A stretch of 64,000 nt of DNA from Atrichornis clamosus (taxonomy: Eukaryota; Chordata; Aves; Passeriformes; Menuridae). The position numbers were made by a program, and so were the translations under genes. Below, piece by piece: positions 46,591 through 60,625 of this stretch. The DNA lies in contig WBMZ01009006.1 of the NCBI GenBank assembly GCA_013400975.1, positions 124,001 to 188,000 on the forward strand, given 5' to 3'. The number at the start of each line of letters is the position of its first letter. Positions within the stretch are counted from its first letter, which is position 1. Under the pieces are notes generated by a model. It was not told where the DNA came from. It saw nothing but the letters and a program-made list of their open reading frames with translations, and did not search any database.

Positions 46591-49500
46591 CCTAGCACAT
46601 CAAATTATTTTTTGTGCTCTTCAAAATGCTCCTGTCGCATCAACACTATGATTGATCCACACAAATGAAGTTGTAAAAGCCTGTCTGCACTCAAATTTAT
46701 ATGAGTTTAACTCTAGTGACTTTAACAATCAGTTCGTCTCTGGTTCAATGCACACACAGGAACTATATTTGTTGAATAAAATAATTTTCTAAAATGGTCT
46801 GCTAAATTTGATTTGACTCCTTGCTCATCTGCTCATAATTTGGATTAAAGAGGTTCTGGTGCCAGTTTGGTGTGCACAGGTGACCTAGACATGAAGTTCC
46901 CCTACCCAAACCAAGAGACCCCGCCGATGCATTCCAGCAGTTGAGTTCTCTGTTCCTAAGGCAACCCAGCTAAAACTAGTGCAAATCCTACGTGCAGGGT
47001 TAAACCAAGAGATTTGGCAGACAGAGCAGGAGAGCAGGAAGCCTCTCTGGGACAAGGCGAAGGACATCCATTCCATCAGCAAGGGAAGACTTCCTGCTTT
47101 ATCACCCATACCAGCCATGAGCAACACTCACACCACCGTCTCACAGGAACCACAGGGTAACACCACATGGCTGCAGGAGCCTTCCTTGGAGCTGTGTCAT
47201 TGCCACACTGCCTGCTCCCACGGCCTTAGCTGCCACTGAGGGAGAGGGGCCAAGACCAGCCCTGCTCTGGTGACAACTGCCTGAACCCTGATGTCCCACA
47301 GCGCTGCTCTGCTGCTCCCACCACCATGTCAGGTGAGTGCTGAGTCACTGGACAGCTTCACTGCTCCCAAGCAAGCAACACAGCTTCTTGACCTGCCTCC
47401 TCAGCCACACCATCACCTCGGGCAGGGCTGGGCAGTGAAGCCCATCCAAACGAGCATGGGGTCTCTTACTCACATGGAGAGAGAGAGGTAACACGGAGAT
47501 CAGTCATGTTGACCAGCCTTGGGATCCCATCTGACAGCAGCAGGGGTCTCAGCAGACCACAATATTAATCACAGTGCTTAAAAATGAAACTGCTTGGCTC
47601 TCGATGACAGATGCTCACTGTCATCTCAAAGGAGCCAAAGTTGGACCTGCCAGTCTATAGTCAGGGGAAAAACAACCCTCGTGGCTAAGCTGCTCATTCA
47701 ACCCATACCTCTCCCTTTGGGTCAGGCTTTTGCTAAACATGGACTTGCACACAGCTCTCTCCCATTGTCTAGCTCTGAATTCCCCAAGTCTGGAGACTTT
47801 GCCCACACTGCGTTTCAGAAGAGGCCCTCTGAAACCCAACAGCCAGAGGCTCATGCAGTGCACTGCAGAGAGCTCCTGCAGCCACGTGTGCTGATAGCAG
47901 GGCCAGGGAAAGGGAGGAGACTCACGGGGCATCCTAAATGACAAGTGAAGTTGCAGTCGCTCGTTACCTGTATCTAATGTAATGAATATAGATGCTGCAG
48001 ATAACAAACACAATTACCACGGCATTCACCAGCACATCCCTCTGGGAGGCAGGACCGTATCACCTCAGAATTTCTGGAGCTGAGCTCACATTGGAGAGCT
48101 TGCCCTGACTGACACAGCTATGATTTTCTGCAGAGTCTTTACAAAGTTCAGACTAGGGAAGTGGGGACATTAAATTTAAACAGGTGTGTTGAGCTGTTTG
48201 GTTTCTGCCTTTTTTCTTTTGGGTTCACTGTCTTTTGTGATCCAAAGCAAAGGATAGAGAATATGGGGGGAAAATCTGTGAGGAGACAAAGTCCAAACCT
48301 TCAAAATTCTCAATTTCCTTCTAGTGGAAGTAGGATTCAATGTCCACCCCAGATAGGCTGGCCCTGGCAGAGGGACATAAACAGAAGCAATGACATCTCC
48401 AGAGCTGTTTCTCAGGCAAAAGAAACAGGACCCCAACTTTCCCCACCAGTTTTGATTAGAGAGCTCTCAAACAGGGCTTTGGCTCAGCTTTCCCACCAGA
48501 AACCACCAAATGAACATCACTGTTTACATCCCTTTCCACATATTACTGGCACTTATGCCCTCTTTGGGGAGAGCTGTATCAGGGAGTTATCCCAAAATAA
48601 GGCAGTCTTTCTACCATCCACTCCTGCACATCTCCTCTCTCCCATTCAAATCCCCTGGGAACCACGCTATTTAAATCCCTGTTTTACTGTAGTTGGCTCA
48701 TCATGTTCCTCTGCTCATTAGGCTGGCAGCACAAGCTCAGCAGCATTTGCACTTCAGCATGAGAATTTCTGCTGTGAGGTACGACTGTCATCCACTTGCC
48801 TGGACACGTTGTTCCTAAAAATAGCCTTATCCTTGTTTTCTCTCTCTCTAAAATAACAGCCAGTATCTATACCTGAACCTTGATCACCAAATTCCCTTCT
48901 CATATCCTCACCACCACCCCATCAGTCTTCTTCTCTCTACACAAATTATTACTGCTAAAACTCTTCCTTGTCAAACCACCAGCCCACCTCTAACCTTCCA
49001 ATGAGTTGCTTTCTTCTCAGGTTCTTGAAGGTCACAGGACGAGCATCACTTACCCCACACCCATATGGGGTTTCCTGTGGTGAACAGCTTGTCACAGCAT
49101 TGAATGGTCACAGCTGTCTGGGGAACCAGATGAGGACATGTAAGCTGGGTGTCATGACCCCCCAGCAGTATTCCCTACTCATGACCAGAATGTGCCTACA
49201 AGGGAAAATCCCACTTTTGAGAGGGCCAAATAACTTTTTTTGTCTGGAGCAGATTCATCCTGCAAGTTGGAGGCAGAGGAAACAATTATAGCAGCTCGTC
49301 ATATTCAGGGATCTCAGCATAAGATGTAGACAACCTGGGGCTTGTTGTGTGCCTGTACCAACAGAGAAGCCACGATAAACAATGCAGAACTGCAGCAGTG
49401 TGGATGTCACCTTCCTGCCCTCCCCATCTCATCCTTCTAGGCTCCCCCACGTCCCACAGCTCCTCAATGTCTCAAACACACCTACCACACAGAAAAAGGT

Positions 49501-50957
49501 AGAGGCAGATAAGAGGCTCAGCATGGGGAGCGGCTTTCTGAGCTCGGGATGCCGCCTGCAGCTGTGCCCTACTGCCGGTTCCCTGCATCTCTTGGACAAT
49601 CCAAGCAAAACAGAAAGATTGCATGAATTCACACTGCTATAAGGGGGAATTGGGACTTCATTATCTTGTGGAATTGATGATGAAACACAGTATCTCTGCA
49701 CATTCCAGGGCTCCTGAGTACAGTACATACCAAAGCCTTGCTAACTGTTTATTATTAAGATCTAAAAATCAGTCGTATGTCTTTGTAACTCCTTTTCTCA
49801 ACTGATGAGAGGAGCGCCCCGAGGGAAGAGAAAACATTTTCCAGGGAAGAAGCTTTTAAGATCAGAAGGCAGGAAACCAAACAGTGTTCCTCGTGCCTCT
49901 GCCTTGCGTGCCGGGTGCTGCATTTGCCTGTGCGTGGTGGAAGGAGCAGAGTGCCTGGCTGGCCCCAGGTGGGAAAGGAGTGCTGGGCAGCTGCTCACTG
50001 CCACAGAGTTTGCAGCAGCACTACAGAGTGGAGAGGACAAGTTCTAGCAACCATCCTCACCCGTGGATCTCCCACCAGTCAAACTGTGGGGGAAAATATT
50101 GTGGAAACAAGCTCCATACCAAAATCTGAGCAACCCACTTAGAGTTTAATCTCCCTTGTGAGTGAGGAGGGGGTCCTTCGAAGCTGTCAGCAGTGCCTGG
50201 TTGCGTAGTCTGGGCCAGCAGGTGAGAACTTCCAGGCCCCAAGTATTTGCTATTCTGTGCTCCGTGCGTCTAATGAGGTGAGATCAAAGAGGCTCTTTAC
50301 TGAACACGTTGGGCACTGTTTCTCATCACCTGGCATCCCGAACCATAATTTCTAAATCTGGGCAAAGCAACTACCAATCTCTTTCTGATTTGGTAATGAT
50401 TTAAACACTCAATGCAAGCACAAATGGCTACAGCTAGTGTACGTGAACTGAAAATCTTGCTTGTGTAAACTCTTCAAGAGGAACAACTTCTAGTGGTTCC
50501 AAAAGCAGCTTCAGTTTACAGGTGCCCTTCTTTCTTTCCTCTCTCTAATGACATTTAACTTTCCTCAAAATCAAAAGCATCAGGCCAGAAGTGTCTGTTC
50601 TGTACCCAGAAAGTTTGGCTATCTGACCATGTCACCATGCTTAGTCAGTCTCCTGCTGGCATTCACCATGGGTACAGTGCTTCCATAGCTCCACCACAGC
50701 ACATCTGCACATCTTGCAGAATGGGCACAGGGCAATGCAGAAGTGCCAGCAAAGTGCTGCAATGCATGAAGGGATCTGAATGTATAATGTATTGCACTGT
50801 GTTTTGATGGATTCTCTTGCCCAAATGGATGTAATAGTTTCCCTAGCTCAGCTCCAGGACCTGGATTCACAGACAAGCACTGTCTGTGCTGCCCAGTGCC
50901 ACCACACAGGGCGCCCTCGAGTTGTAATTAAGATTAAACCACAAAGAAGTGTGCACT
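46591..50957. other. Mostly unique sequence, no gene seen
   Basis: The longest frame is 186 codons on the plus strand at 48161-48721; it has no recognised domain and an unremarkable composition. Other frames overlap on both strands (45-48 kb and 49.8-50.1 kb). No transposon recognised. Confidence 0.4.
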
Positions 50958-51021
50958 GCTAGGTTGGAAAGCCTTCCAGGTCCCTAGCTAGGTGAAAATG
51001 CTCTTCGGTTCTATGACTGTA
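50958..51021 (+). mobile_element. Possible decayed CR1 3' end
   Basis: It reads CTAGGTTGGAAAGCCTTCCA then GGTCCCT, and ends CTTCGGTTCTATGACTGT. This recalls the CR1 end (GGTTGGAACTAGATGACCTT, GGTCCCTTCC, ATTCTATGATTCTGT), but the middle does not align well. Confidence 0.25.
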
Positions 51022-51369
51022 TCAAATCAGGGTTGCTATGAAATGTGAGACTGAATGATGTGTATATCTGCAATTGCTTCCTTGCAGAGAGAAAAATCAG
51101 GAAAACATGGCTGTGACAGATCCAGCAGAAGGACCAGGTCAGAGGGGACCACAAGAGCTAGAAGGATTCTTTCCCTGTCGTCACCTCACTCCACAAGTGA
51201 AAGAAGTCAAATCTTTACTTTGAATATTTTCCTTTGGTTTCTGGTTGCATTTCTTTAGAAAGCAGATCTAATGAAAACACAGGAGAGACTGCTCTTTGTG
51301 GCCACGAGGTTAATAAGAGTGGAACACAGGAGCAGCAGGAGCTGCAGGAAGAATAATTCCTTTTAAAGC

Positions 51370-51660
51370 TGGAGATAGGAAGCCTATAGGTGGTAAGTGT
51401 GACATTTCCGCACGGAGGAGTCCAGCTTAATTACCTACAATTCAAAGGTAGAAAGTTATACATTAAGGCAGCAGAAAGAAAGTGGTAGGAGAGGACAGAC
51501 TTTGGCCGCTCATGAAGATTTAACATCATTAACTCTCCGGCGTCCAAGAATGTTCCTGTATTTTTGCTGGCCAAACACCAATACAGCTAATTGCATTTGT
51601 GCTACCTGCAGTTCAATGAGAAATTGTCTCTTTCTTATTGCCTGCACTGTTGTATAGTAC
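51370..51660. promoter_or_regulatory. Possible conserved non-coding element
   Basis: Non-repetitive sequence with TAATTACCTACAATTC, TTTAACATCATTAACTC, TGCTGGCCAAACACC (NFI-like) and GCTAATTGCATTTG (homeodomain plus POU-like, 51586-51599). Conservation is inferred only from the look of the sequence. Confidence 0.25.
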
Positions 51661-54600
51661 AGAAACACACAGCAATACCAAGCAGAGTGGCTCTGCCTCA
51701 TTTGTAGGTAGAACAATTCCTGTGTGCATTAAGCTTGGCTCAGCAAGACACACAGATGACACAAGGGGCCAGAGCTGCTGTTATTCAGATGGCAGCCAGT
51801 TCTGGCATAGTGACAGGGACAGCATCCACAGGTGCTAAATGCCTGAAAGTTATTTGGCAGAGCCTGCATGACGGGGTAGTGCTGGTAATCATAATTTCTG
51901 GCCAACTGAGTATGAGTCACCTATTCACCTACTCAGTATTTGTATGTGCTACCGACAGACATATGGTTTACAGCAAACTAGGGAACAGACACTGCTGCAC
52001 ACTCATTTCTTCATCTTTCCCAGCATTTGCTGGTGCATTCTCAGTTGAGACTAACACAGGCCAAACTTCCTTTCCAATACACCACTAAAAAGGCTATATT
52101 CTGACAGCTGTTGTTATTGACTTAATCTCGTCGCTGTTGCTCACTCCTAAAATGAGGAACTGGTGGCCAACTCTGAATTACCAAGCTCCCAAAGTCAGAC
52201 AAGCTGAAAGGACTGAGGTTGCCAGATACGTTTTCTTGTGCTACGATGTCAGCGTGAGAGATTCCCATCACCCGGCTTGTCTGAGTGCTATTTGCATCTG
52301 TTCAGTTGCACCAATACAGGTGATGGTGAGCCCACACAAAAAAAACTAGGTACAATTAGTTTAAAAAACCTATAACAAAATAGCATAATTTCCCTAAACT
52401 GACTCACAGAAGCCCCCTTCTCAAGCACTGCTGCTCAGACAGCAAAAAGGAGAGTAGCGTCAGAAGAGTCCTTTCCCTTGAGTCTGCTCCTGACCAGACA
52501 AGAGTGGGGAACCATTACCCAGCCTGTGCTTAGTCCATAAAGTAGTTTTTTCTATTGTAGACAGAAGGAGTGAAAACAGAGGGAGAGCATCAACATCCAC
52601 ATGTGGATGTCAGAGAAAGCAAAACATTACATGGAGTCACCTAACGCTTTCTGTGCAGGGCAGCACTTGTCCGCTCTGAGATGAGCAGATGAGGGCCAAC
52701 TGGCCCAGCCCTCCCATTCCTCCTGCACTTCTGCTGCTGGACACGAGGAGCCTGCAGGAAGAAACACTGCATACCTAGGATGTTCACTGCGTACAGCTCC
52801 TCAGCTGCAGCAGGACAAACAACCACCACCTGCAAGCTGCCAAGAGCCAAATCTGATCAAACCTTCTTCCTTTGCCCTGCAACCTGACAGTAAAGGCTGT
52901 TTCTACCTGTGTCTGCTCCAAGTCCCTCCCTCCATCACCAACTCCCAGCTGCTGCAAGACAGCTGGGAGATCCACTTGACCCTCCTATGTCACTGTATTT
53001 GCTGGCTGGTAAAACCACTGGAACCAATGTGACCAGAAGATTTCACGGACAGAGGAGTTGACATCTCTGTGGCAAATGAGTATGGAGACCTCTGATTTCT
53101 GAACACCCTTCCTCACCTCAGTCTTCGTGCATTGGTCAAAGGTGATTAAAGTGGCAGACCTGGAAGGGCTAGAATCTCCAAGACTTGCCATTTTATTACA
53201 GAAGGGTTGGAGTCTCTTCATAGCTGAGGCTGTAATCAGTTTCCACTCTCAGCTCTGACTTAAATAACTCTTCATATGCATTCCTCTAACTTCAGCTCAT
53301 AATTGCAGGTTTTTGTACTCAAGCTAAGGAGATTGTTTTCCCCCCTTCCCTCCACCTCACTGCAATTTGAATTAGTTGGACCTATAATTCAAAGAGGTAG
53401 GCAATGCCAGACTGAACCTTTGCTGGACTGTTTCCTTAGCTTCTTTCACTTGAGAAAACAGTGCAAAACAACCCCCCTACCAAAAAAAGAGGTTTTGTTT
53501 TTTTTATCTCCCTAAACTACTCAGAATTCAAATCTCTTTGAAAACATAAGCATAGGCAGCAGTTGCAAAAAATAAGGTGCAAGTACAAAATCATAAACAA
53601 CCAATGCAGTTAGCTGTAATAAATTAAGCATATATGTAGCTGGCATTCTGCTAGCTGGAAAACCTTCCAAAAGCTGAAATCACTTGATCAAGGAGTTTTT
53701 CTGGTTTTAGACAAAATGAAAATCTCCTAAAGCACAGAAGACTCTTTTCCATTGAAGACATGGAAAATCATCAAAACACTTTCCACTTGCTCTGGAAGTA
53801 GCAAATTGCTGCATACAGAAAACACAAAATTCTTCCTGTGCTGTACTAAAGCAGATTAGACTTTCCATTACTTTTACTCTGTCTTTTATTTCTGGAGGTT
53901 AAAATTTTGGCCCCAATTATATGTGGAACTTAGGGTTTTTACTATTTGCATAAACCTCATGTTTGCACTGGATTCAATATAAAATACAATTCAGCCACTC
54001 AGTTTGTTCCTACGGAAGTGCCTCCACAAAAGCAAAAAGCCATCCATCTCTCCAAGCTGTAAATCTTTTTTTCATACTGGTTGTTGTTTTCAAATTTCTG
54101 CAGGTGGCTAATTAATAAATAGTTTTTAAAAATCATTAAAAAGACAGAAATTTTGCAATTGCTGTAGCAAAGGACATCACGTGGCAAAGAACTGTGTTAT
54201 CTCCTGTCTGTCCCTGACAGGCATTCTGTAAGCCTTGAAGACACGTTGGTTCTTGGCAATTCACCCCCATACACAGGGAAGATTCCAATAAGAAATGGGG
54301 AACTCCAGATGCACAAGCTGCAAAGGTGCAGAGCAGGGCGTGGGAGCAGCACGGGCAATGGATAGAAATCCAAGGGTACCCAGAGTGTGACAAGGACAAA
54401 CAGGATCCTTAAGCTGGCCACAAATTAGCCCGCACAGCGTACCAGAAGAAATATGGGCCCTACATAAAGAAACTAAACCTTGCACAGGCTTCATTACCTT
54501 GAATTTAATGATTACCATGACTTACATCTGTAAATAGTTATGCCCGTGTGTAGCTTGAGTTACACTTAGTTCTTCTGATGCCAGTAAGGATTCAAACTTC

Positions 54601-57600
54601 ATATGACTTACATATGTATATGGATATGGCAACCTTTGGATGCTGCACTTAAACGTCCCCTCTAGGCATCTAATGGCCAATAAATATGTAAGGGAAAAGG
54701 GAAGCCAATATATCTTGTTGTATGAGTCTGGCAAAGTAAGAGCTGATTTACTAAACACACCAGTGCATCTTCCAGAACACCCTTAGTTCTGCCCGCCTGG
54801 TGGGCAACAACAGCCTGTTTCTGACAGACGCACTTCTAACAACCACAACCAGACATTCAAAAAATCCCTGTCTGCAGGAAAACAAATCCATCGAAGGCAT
54901 GACATTTTGACATCCTTCCCTCCTCTGGACAATTTAATCTGGCAGTAAGTAATGTAGTGGTCTGGTTTGATGAAACGGACACTGTGACCCTTTCTTACAC
55001 TTGCAGATTGATTGATTGTTTGTACCTGAACAATTATGCCTTAGCAAGCAGGCAAAAAGCAAAACAAACCTTTTGGCCACAACATTTAATTTCTGCTAGC
55101 AACATTTCACAGCTGTTACTTCCTTGTTTACTCAAAGGAACTTACATTTTGCTTTGTAAAATGCTTTACTCTCCCATCCTCATTTCCATACTCTGCTGTA
55201 GGTAAAAGCCTACTTCCTTTGAGTTCCTTAATTGAAATACATCTAATTCCACTGGCGCTTTCCAAGATTTGTTTACAGAAGAACTATCCACTTAAAAAGC
55301 AACAATGTTTTTAAAGGAACATATACCCTAATTCATATTGCAAACAACTACTCAGATTATTGTCAGGACGAGTATTCTTAAATACATCTGTCTTTTTCCC
55401 TCTCCATGATAGCTTTTTGTGCTCCTCTCAACCTGGACAATGAAAATCAATGCAGCAGCTTTCCTTTTTCTCTCCAGTGAATTTAAGTATCAGGTGACAG
55501 GGAAGCAGTTTTTGTTTTAAGACAACCCTTTGCACTGGAACTTTTACAAAAAATGAATTGCTTAATGGGAATTACTTGCTCTTGGATTGTGTGGGGAAAA
55601 AAAACCCAACAACCACCACCTTTTCTCCTTTCTTTTGTTTTCCCGTTTTTAAACAAAGCAAAAATTCATCAGCCAAATAGGAATTGACAGCATTCCTTTA
55701 AAAAGCAAAATAAAGCTCGCCCCAGCTGGGCACTCACCAGGCTGCTATATTTATTTGTGTCTCACGTGCTGGGCCCACGTGCAACTCAGCTTCCCTTGAT
55801 GTGAACAGGCTCGCTGTCCTCTGCCTTCCCAAGTCCCCCCGGCACACTTAAGCTTTTTCTCTGGCTCCCGCTCCATGTCACCCCTGTGCCCCAGTGGAGC
55901 ACAGCTGATCCAAGCCCCCAGGAGCAGCTCAGGCTGCAGTGCTGGCTCCAGCTCCAAACTCAGTCAGAGCTCAAGCCCATCCTTGTCCCAGACTTCCAAA
56001 GCTGCAAGGAAAAGCTGGAAACTGATACTCACCCTTCCGGAAATGCATCCTAGAGAAAACTCACAGACCCTACTGAGGTTTCCCCAGTCAATCGTTCTTT
56101 ACTTTGGCTGGCATAAGAGGCTGAAAAATCTATAAGAATATCAAAAACCAATTTCAGTTGTATTCTGACTCTGTTTCCTCAGCATTTGGTGATAATTTTT
56201 TGGATGAGCCTGCTAGACAGGCAAGCATCCTAACTCATAAAGAAGAAACACAACTGTTTTTATGTTTTGAGCAGTTAAAATTCCTCCCACTACCTGGTTT
56301 CACACTTGGAACTGTCCCCTCCACTGTTCAAATATGCATTTTTGCTCCTGCCTGTGACCAGTCCTCTTCTGGTTCTTCACTCGCTACAAAGGCTGTGGCT
56401 CAGGAGTAAGGATGACAGACATCACATTGACTTAAAATGCCCTGCCTCTGTCCTAATGCAGAGAGACTTGAGGTGCTCATGAGTAGCTCTAACAGCTCTT
56501 CACTTTGCAGCTTGGAACTTTAAGATGAATAGTCATAAGTTTCAATGTGACTTAAAATACCAGAAGACAAACTGTAATTATTGAGGATCTGCTCTTTGAG
56601 AGCTCAGGTGTACAGGGATGGGACAGACATGGTTTGCAACTGGAGTCTTTTAGGATGTGCAGCATGACTTGGTATTAATACCTAACACCTTTGTTCTACT
56701 GGTAAAACTTGTTTCTCTTTCCCTCTTCCTTCTTTGAAGAAAATATTCCTCAGCTGTGTGTGTGACTGTCCATCTGGCCTCCTCTTCCCTTCAATCTCAG
56801 GTTATTCCCATTTGAAGTAGACACCCCGAAACTTAATGAGTTTTCCTTATTACACCAATTATTCGTAACAGCTTCTGAACACCAGCCACAATTTATGTTC
56901 AAACCAGCACAGAGCATTTCTATTTGCCTTCTCACTACAGAAAACTTGTTTTAACAAAATCCAAAGTGAATAATCACCTACAAGCTAAGGACATGTTTCT
57001 GAAACAGAAAATGAAACAATGGGTCTCCTTAGTTTGTCTATATCAACACACACCTTTTATGACAGACTTAATTCTTATCACCATCAGACAAGAAAGTCAT
57101 CACCAGAAGATTTTTCCTACCAAAAGCACTGTCCTGAACAAAGGATGATACAATTTAAAGGAATGAGAGAGAACTGGTGGTGGAGTTCACGTCCTCTCTT
57201 GGGGCTCAGTTCAGCTCCTCCTGCAGAGGTTTTTGTTTGCTTGTTGCATTATTACTTGTATGCAGGTCATCTGAGTGTGCAGGGGGGTTGGGAATTCCTG
57301 CGAAAAATCCTTTTTGACAAATGCTTTGTAGAGTCAGTATTTTAACACTGCTAAACAAATTAAGAATAGAAACAGAAAAAAGAATTAGGTCTTGAGCAGT
57401 CATCTGACATCCTATTTTAAGCTTGTTTCTGATGACATGCCCTCTGACATTTTTTTATAATGTCAGTGACTTTTAAAATTAGAGTTCAATCAACTAATTT
57501 TCAGTGCTCTTGTGCATTAGGTTTCAACAAGATGAGTATACTAGAGTAATTCTAATCTCTGATTTGTTTTTGCTTTGTTTGGTTTTTTGTTCTTGTGCTG

Positions 57601-59199
57601 TAAAGTGGCAAAGTGAATTAAAGGACATTTTGCCATCTGAAAAACTCCACCTTCAGGTAGCAATAGGCAGCAACCCAGTGAATCCTGTTCATTTCATACT
57701 AGGTAAAAACCTCTAAGTCAAGGCTTCACATGGTCTGTCTTTTGGGGAGGGCTTTATTCCTTTGTTTATCTATCTCATAAGGAAACATCTGTTCAAAATC
57801 AGGTAAACTCCAGTTGAAATTTTAACTACAGAAGAGCTACATTCATTTCAGAATAACTTCATTCAGAAGAATTCGTTCACCAGAGTCCTTGCAAAAATTA
57901 TTCACCATAGGCAGAAAACTCCAAGCAGAAAACTTCAAACAACAAATTTATTTGACAGAAGTAAACACACATTAAAATTTGCATTGTAACAGAACTTTAA
58001 GTTTGAAATATAAAGGGTTTCCATATGAAACAACATGGAAGCAAAAATAGGCACTGGCGACATTTTGTGCATTTATAATTTACTTATTTTGCACAGTTGT
58101 GGTAATGGAACAGGAGATTAAAAAAAAAAATCAAAAGAAAAATGTAAAAGTGAAGAGACTTGAGAAGCCACTTCTGTTAGAGAAGAGATCTTGATGTGGA
58201 CTTGAATCAATTGTAGGAGTGACCAGATTTAACACGTTAACAAGATCTGGTTGTTCCTGGTACTGATAGGTAAATCAAAGCAGAGCTGCAAGGAGTGGCT
58301 GCTCAACCTCAATGAGCATTAAACAAGCAAAAACCAAATGCAAAGCATCCATGAAGTTCATGCAATGTGAGGCAAGCCCAAAGGAATTCAAAAGCCCAAG
58401 TAAACAAAACTGCTAACCAGTGACCCAGTGGGAGAAGGGCAGTTCTGCAGCAGCTCCGATCCTCTGCCTCTGCAGCTCAGCCAGGGCTTACAAGCTTTGC
58501 TCTTGTACTGACATCAACTCGGGGACAGAGGAGAAGGAGCAGGAACAAGTGAGAGGGAAACACCGTCACCGCAGCAAAAAGCTCTGCAGCAGAAAGAGCT
58601 GCAGCCCCAAAGAGAGAATCTCTTTGGTGATACCGGTTTGTTAATGCCTGGAACCAAGGTGAACTGGGACTATGAAAGCAGAAGGCAACTTCAGTGAGAG
58701 TGAACAAGCAACAACAGAGTTCAAAACCCATACAAAGAGTAACAAGTAAAACAAGAACATAAAAGCAGGACCTGAATGTATTGTGTGAGACAATACACAC
58801 AGAAAACAGGTAGGTAGGCTCTGATGGAAGTGATTCTACAGGAGACAAGGAAAGCTGGCAAATTCTCAAGGAAACAACTCAGAGACCCAGTGCAAAGTGT
58901 CCTATTGCAGCACAGAGGAAGGCAGCAGGACATGACTAAATCATGAGCGCTTTCTTTGAGCTTGTATGAAGAGAGCACAGACCTTAGGTCCAGCTATTGG
59001 GTGGGGGGAGCATGTAAATTATGCACAGATTCAATCAAAAAGTAACAAGCAGCCCCTTCATTCACTAGCAGTGAGGAGAACAAAAAGAAAGTGTTAATGG
59101 AAAGGGACAGATGACAGTCTAAAGGCTGAATAATTTCTGGAGGCCAGTTCATTAAGTAGGTCAAGTGCAAGCATCTAACACTACGCTATTAATGCCAAT
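51661..59199. other. Long mostly unique stretch, no gene seen
   Basis: Frames of up to 130 codons, none recognised. A run at 55875-55990 with CTCCAGCTCC-type words is serine-rich in one frame and open on both strands. A good acceptor (GTGAGTTTTCTCTAG) and GTGAGT donor near 56031 on the minus strand bracket only 17 bases. I see no repeat or RNA gene. Confidence 0.4.
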
Positions 59200-60625
59200 G
59201 ACATGAAAGCTCAGGCTATGAAAGCCAAGGAAAAAGACCCCAGAGGAATGTGTATTTAAGCTGGCTGGCCCTGACAAACTTCTTCCTTTGAATACTTAAG
59301 AGAACTGGCTGAAGCAATTGCAGTTCACGGAGAACATGAATCATAGAGAACAGAAAATACTTAAGAAGACTGGAAAGGAGAAACATGGTGCCTCACTTTA
59401 AAAAATTATGCTAGGGAATTACAGACCACTCAGTTTAACTTCCATCCCAAGAAAAAATATTGAAACAAATAATCGAACTATATGTAGGAAGCTAAAAGGA
59501 TAAGTACGAAGAGATGAGTAACAGACCCTGTTGAAATGTCAGAAAGAAATTGTGTCAAGCCAATTTAATTTCTTTGTGTGACAGGTAATGGGCCTTGGGC
59601 AAAGGTGACAAGCAGTAGATGCCATATATCTTGACTTTTAGTAGGATTTGTGACTGGTGCCTGTGATATCCTCTTCAGCAATCTCAGAAAACATGGACTA
59701 GTAACTACTCAAGGGTAGGTATAAAACCAGTGTCACAGCCTTACTCAGAGGGTGGCTCTCAGTGGTTTATGTCACCAAGGCAAGCTGTGTTGAGTAAGAT
59801 GCCCAGGGGTCTCTCCCAGGACAAATAGGCCAAACATTATCCTCTACCGGAACAATGGTATGGAGTAGAGATCTGGTTTATAAATCATGTAGGCAATTAC
59901 CTGAATGCTGAAAGCTTACATGAGTATTGAAATGGTTCTTTGCAATGTGGAGAAGAACTCTTAAAAATTGAATTAATTCAACAAAGATCATTTAAAGCCT
60001 TTAACAAGATTAAACAACTGCATGGATAGAAGATAAGGGAACAACTAAATAATCAAAAGTTCCTCGAAAAGAAAATCACCTGAGGTGGGCAAAATGATTA
60101 CCCAGCTGGACTTATATGAGCAGCATTATAACATCGTGAAAAAGACAAATATCATGTAGACATAGGGATCTGGACACATGATATGATCTTTCCATTCTAC
60201 CAAGTACTGAGTAGCTTCAGCTAGAATACTGTGTCCAGTTTTGGGCATGACACTTTAAGAAAGTTGTGGACCCAAGAAAAGAGCCTAGAAGAGAGCAAAC
60301 AAGAATAGTTACACTGCTAGAAAATGCCTCTTTCAGGGTAAATTGAAAATCAACAGAAGGAAGGTCTGGGGGAGGTATGATAAGAATCTTTGTGTATATA
60401 AAAGATGGTTTATAAAAGGGAAAAATCACTTGTTGTTCATGTGCATACTCCGATAGAGCTAGGAGTAACTGACAAATTTCAGAAAGAAAAATGCAAACTA
60501 ACTAGCAAGCAGAATGAAAACTATTGGTAGGCGTGGTAAAGTACTAGAAAGTCTGCTTGGGAAGGGCATAGTCTTTCTGGTGCTGAACAGCATTCAAACA
60601 AATCATATGGCAGGAAAAAAGATGT
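59200..60625 (+). mobile_element. Ancient CR1 LINE body with reverse-transcriptase remnant
   Basis: About 1.4 kb follows the CR1 order on the plus strand. First CCCTGACAAACTTCTTCC and GAACTGGCTGAAGCAATTG; then GGGAATTACAGACCACTCAG (the NYRPxSLTS-type reverse-transcriptase motif). Next GTGTCAAGCCAATTTAAT, ATATCTTGACTTTTAGTAGG (decayed YLDFSKAFD) and TACTCAGAGGGTGGC; then CCCAGGGGTCTCTCCCAGGA (decayed GVPQGSVLG). Last ATACTGTGTCCAGTTTTGGG with GTTGTGGACCCAAGAAAAGA, and CTGCTTGGGAAGGGCATAG. The order is collinear with the element, but stops, frameshifts and deletions are everywhere, so it is inert. The divergence suggests an old subfamily rather than the young avian CR1 types. Ends are approximate; sequence from about 59050 may also belong. 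Confidence 0.75.

Noticed and set aside
48161..48721. 186-codon plus-strand frame, among the longest in the window
   Set aside because: No recognisable domain, signal sequence or exon structure. One frame of this length in 64 kb is not surprising.
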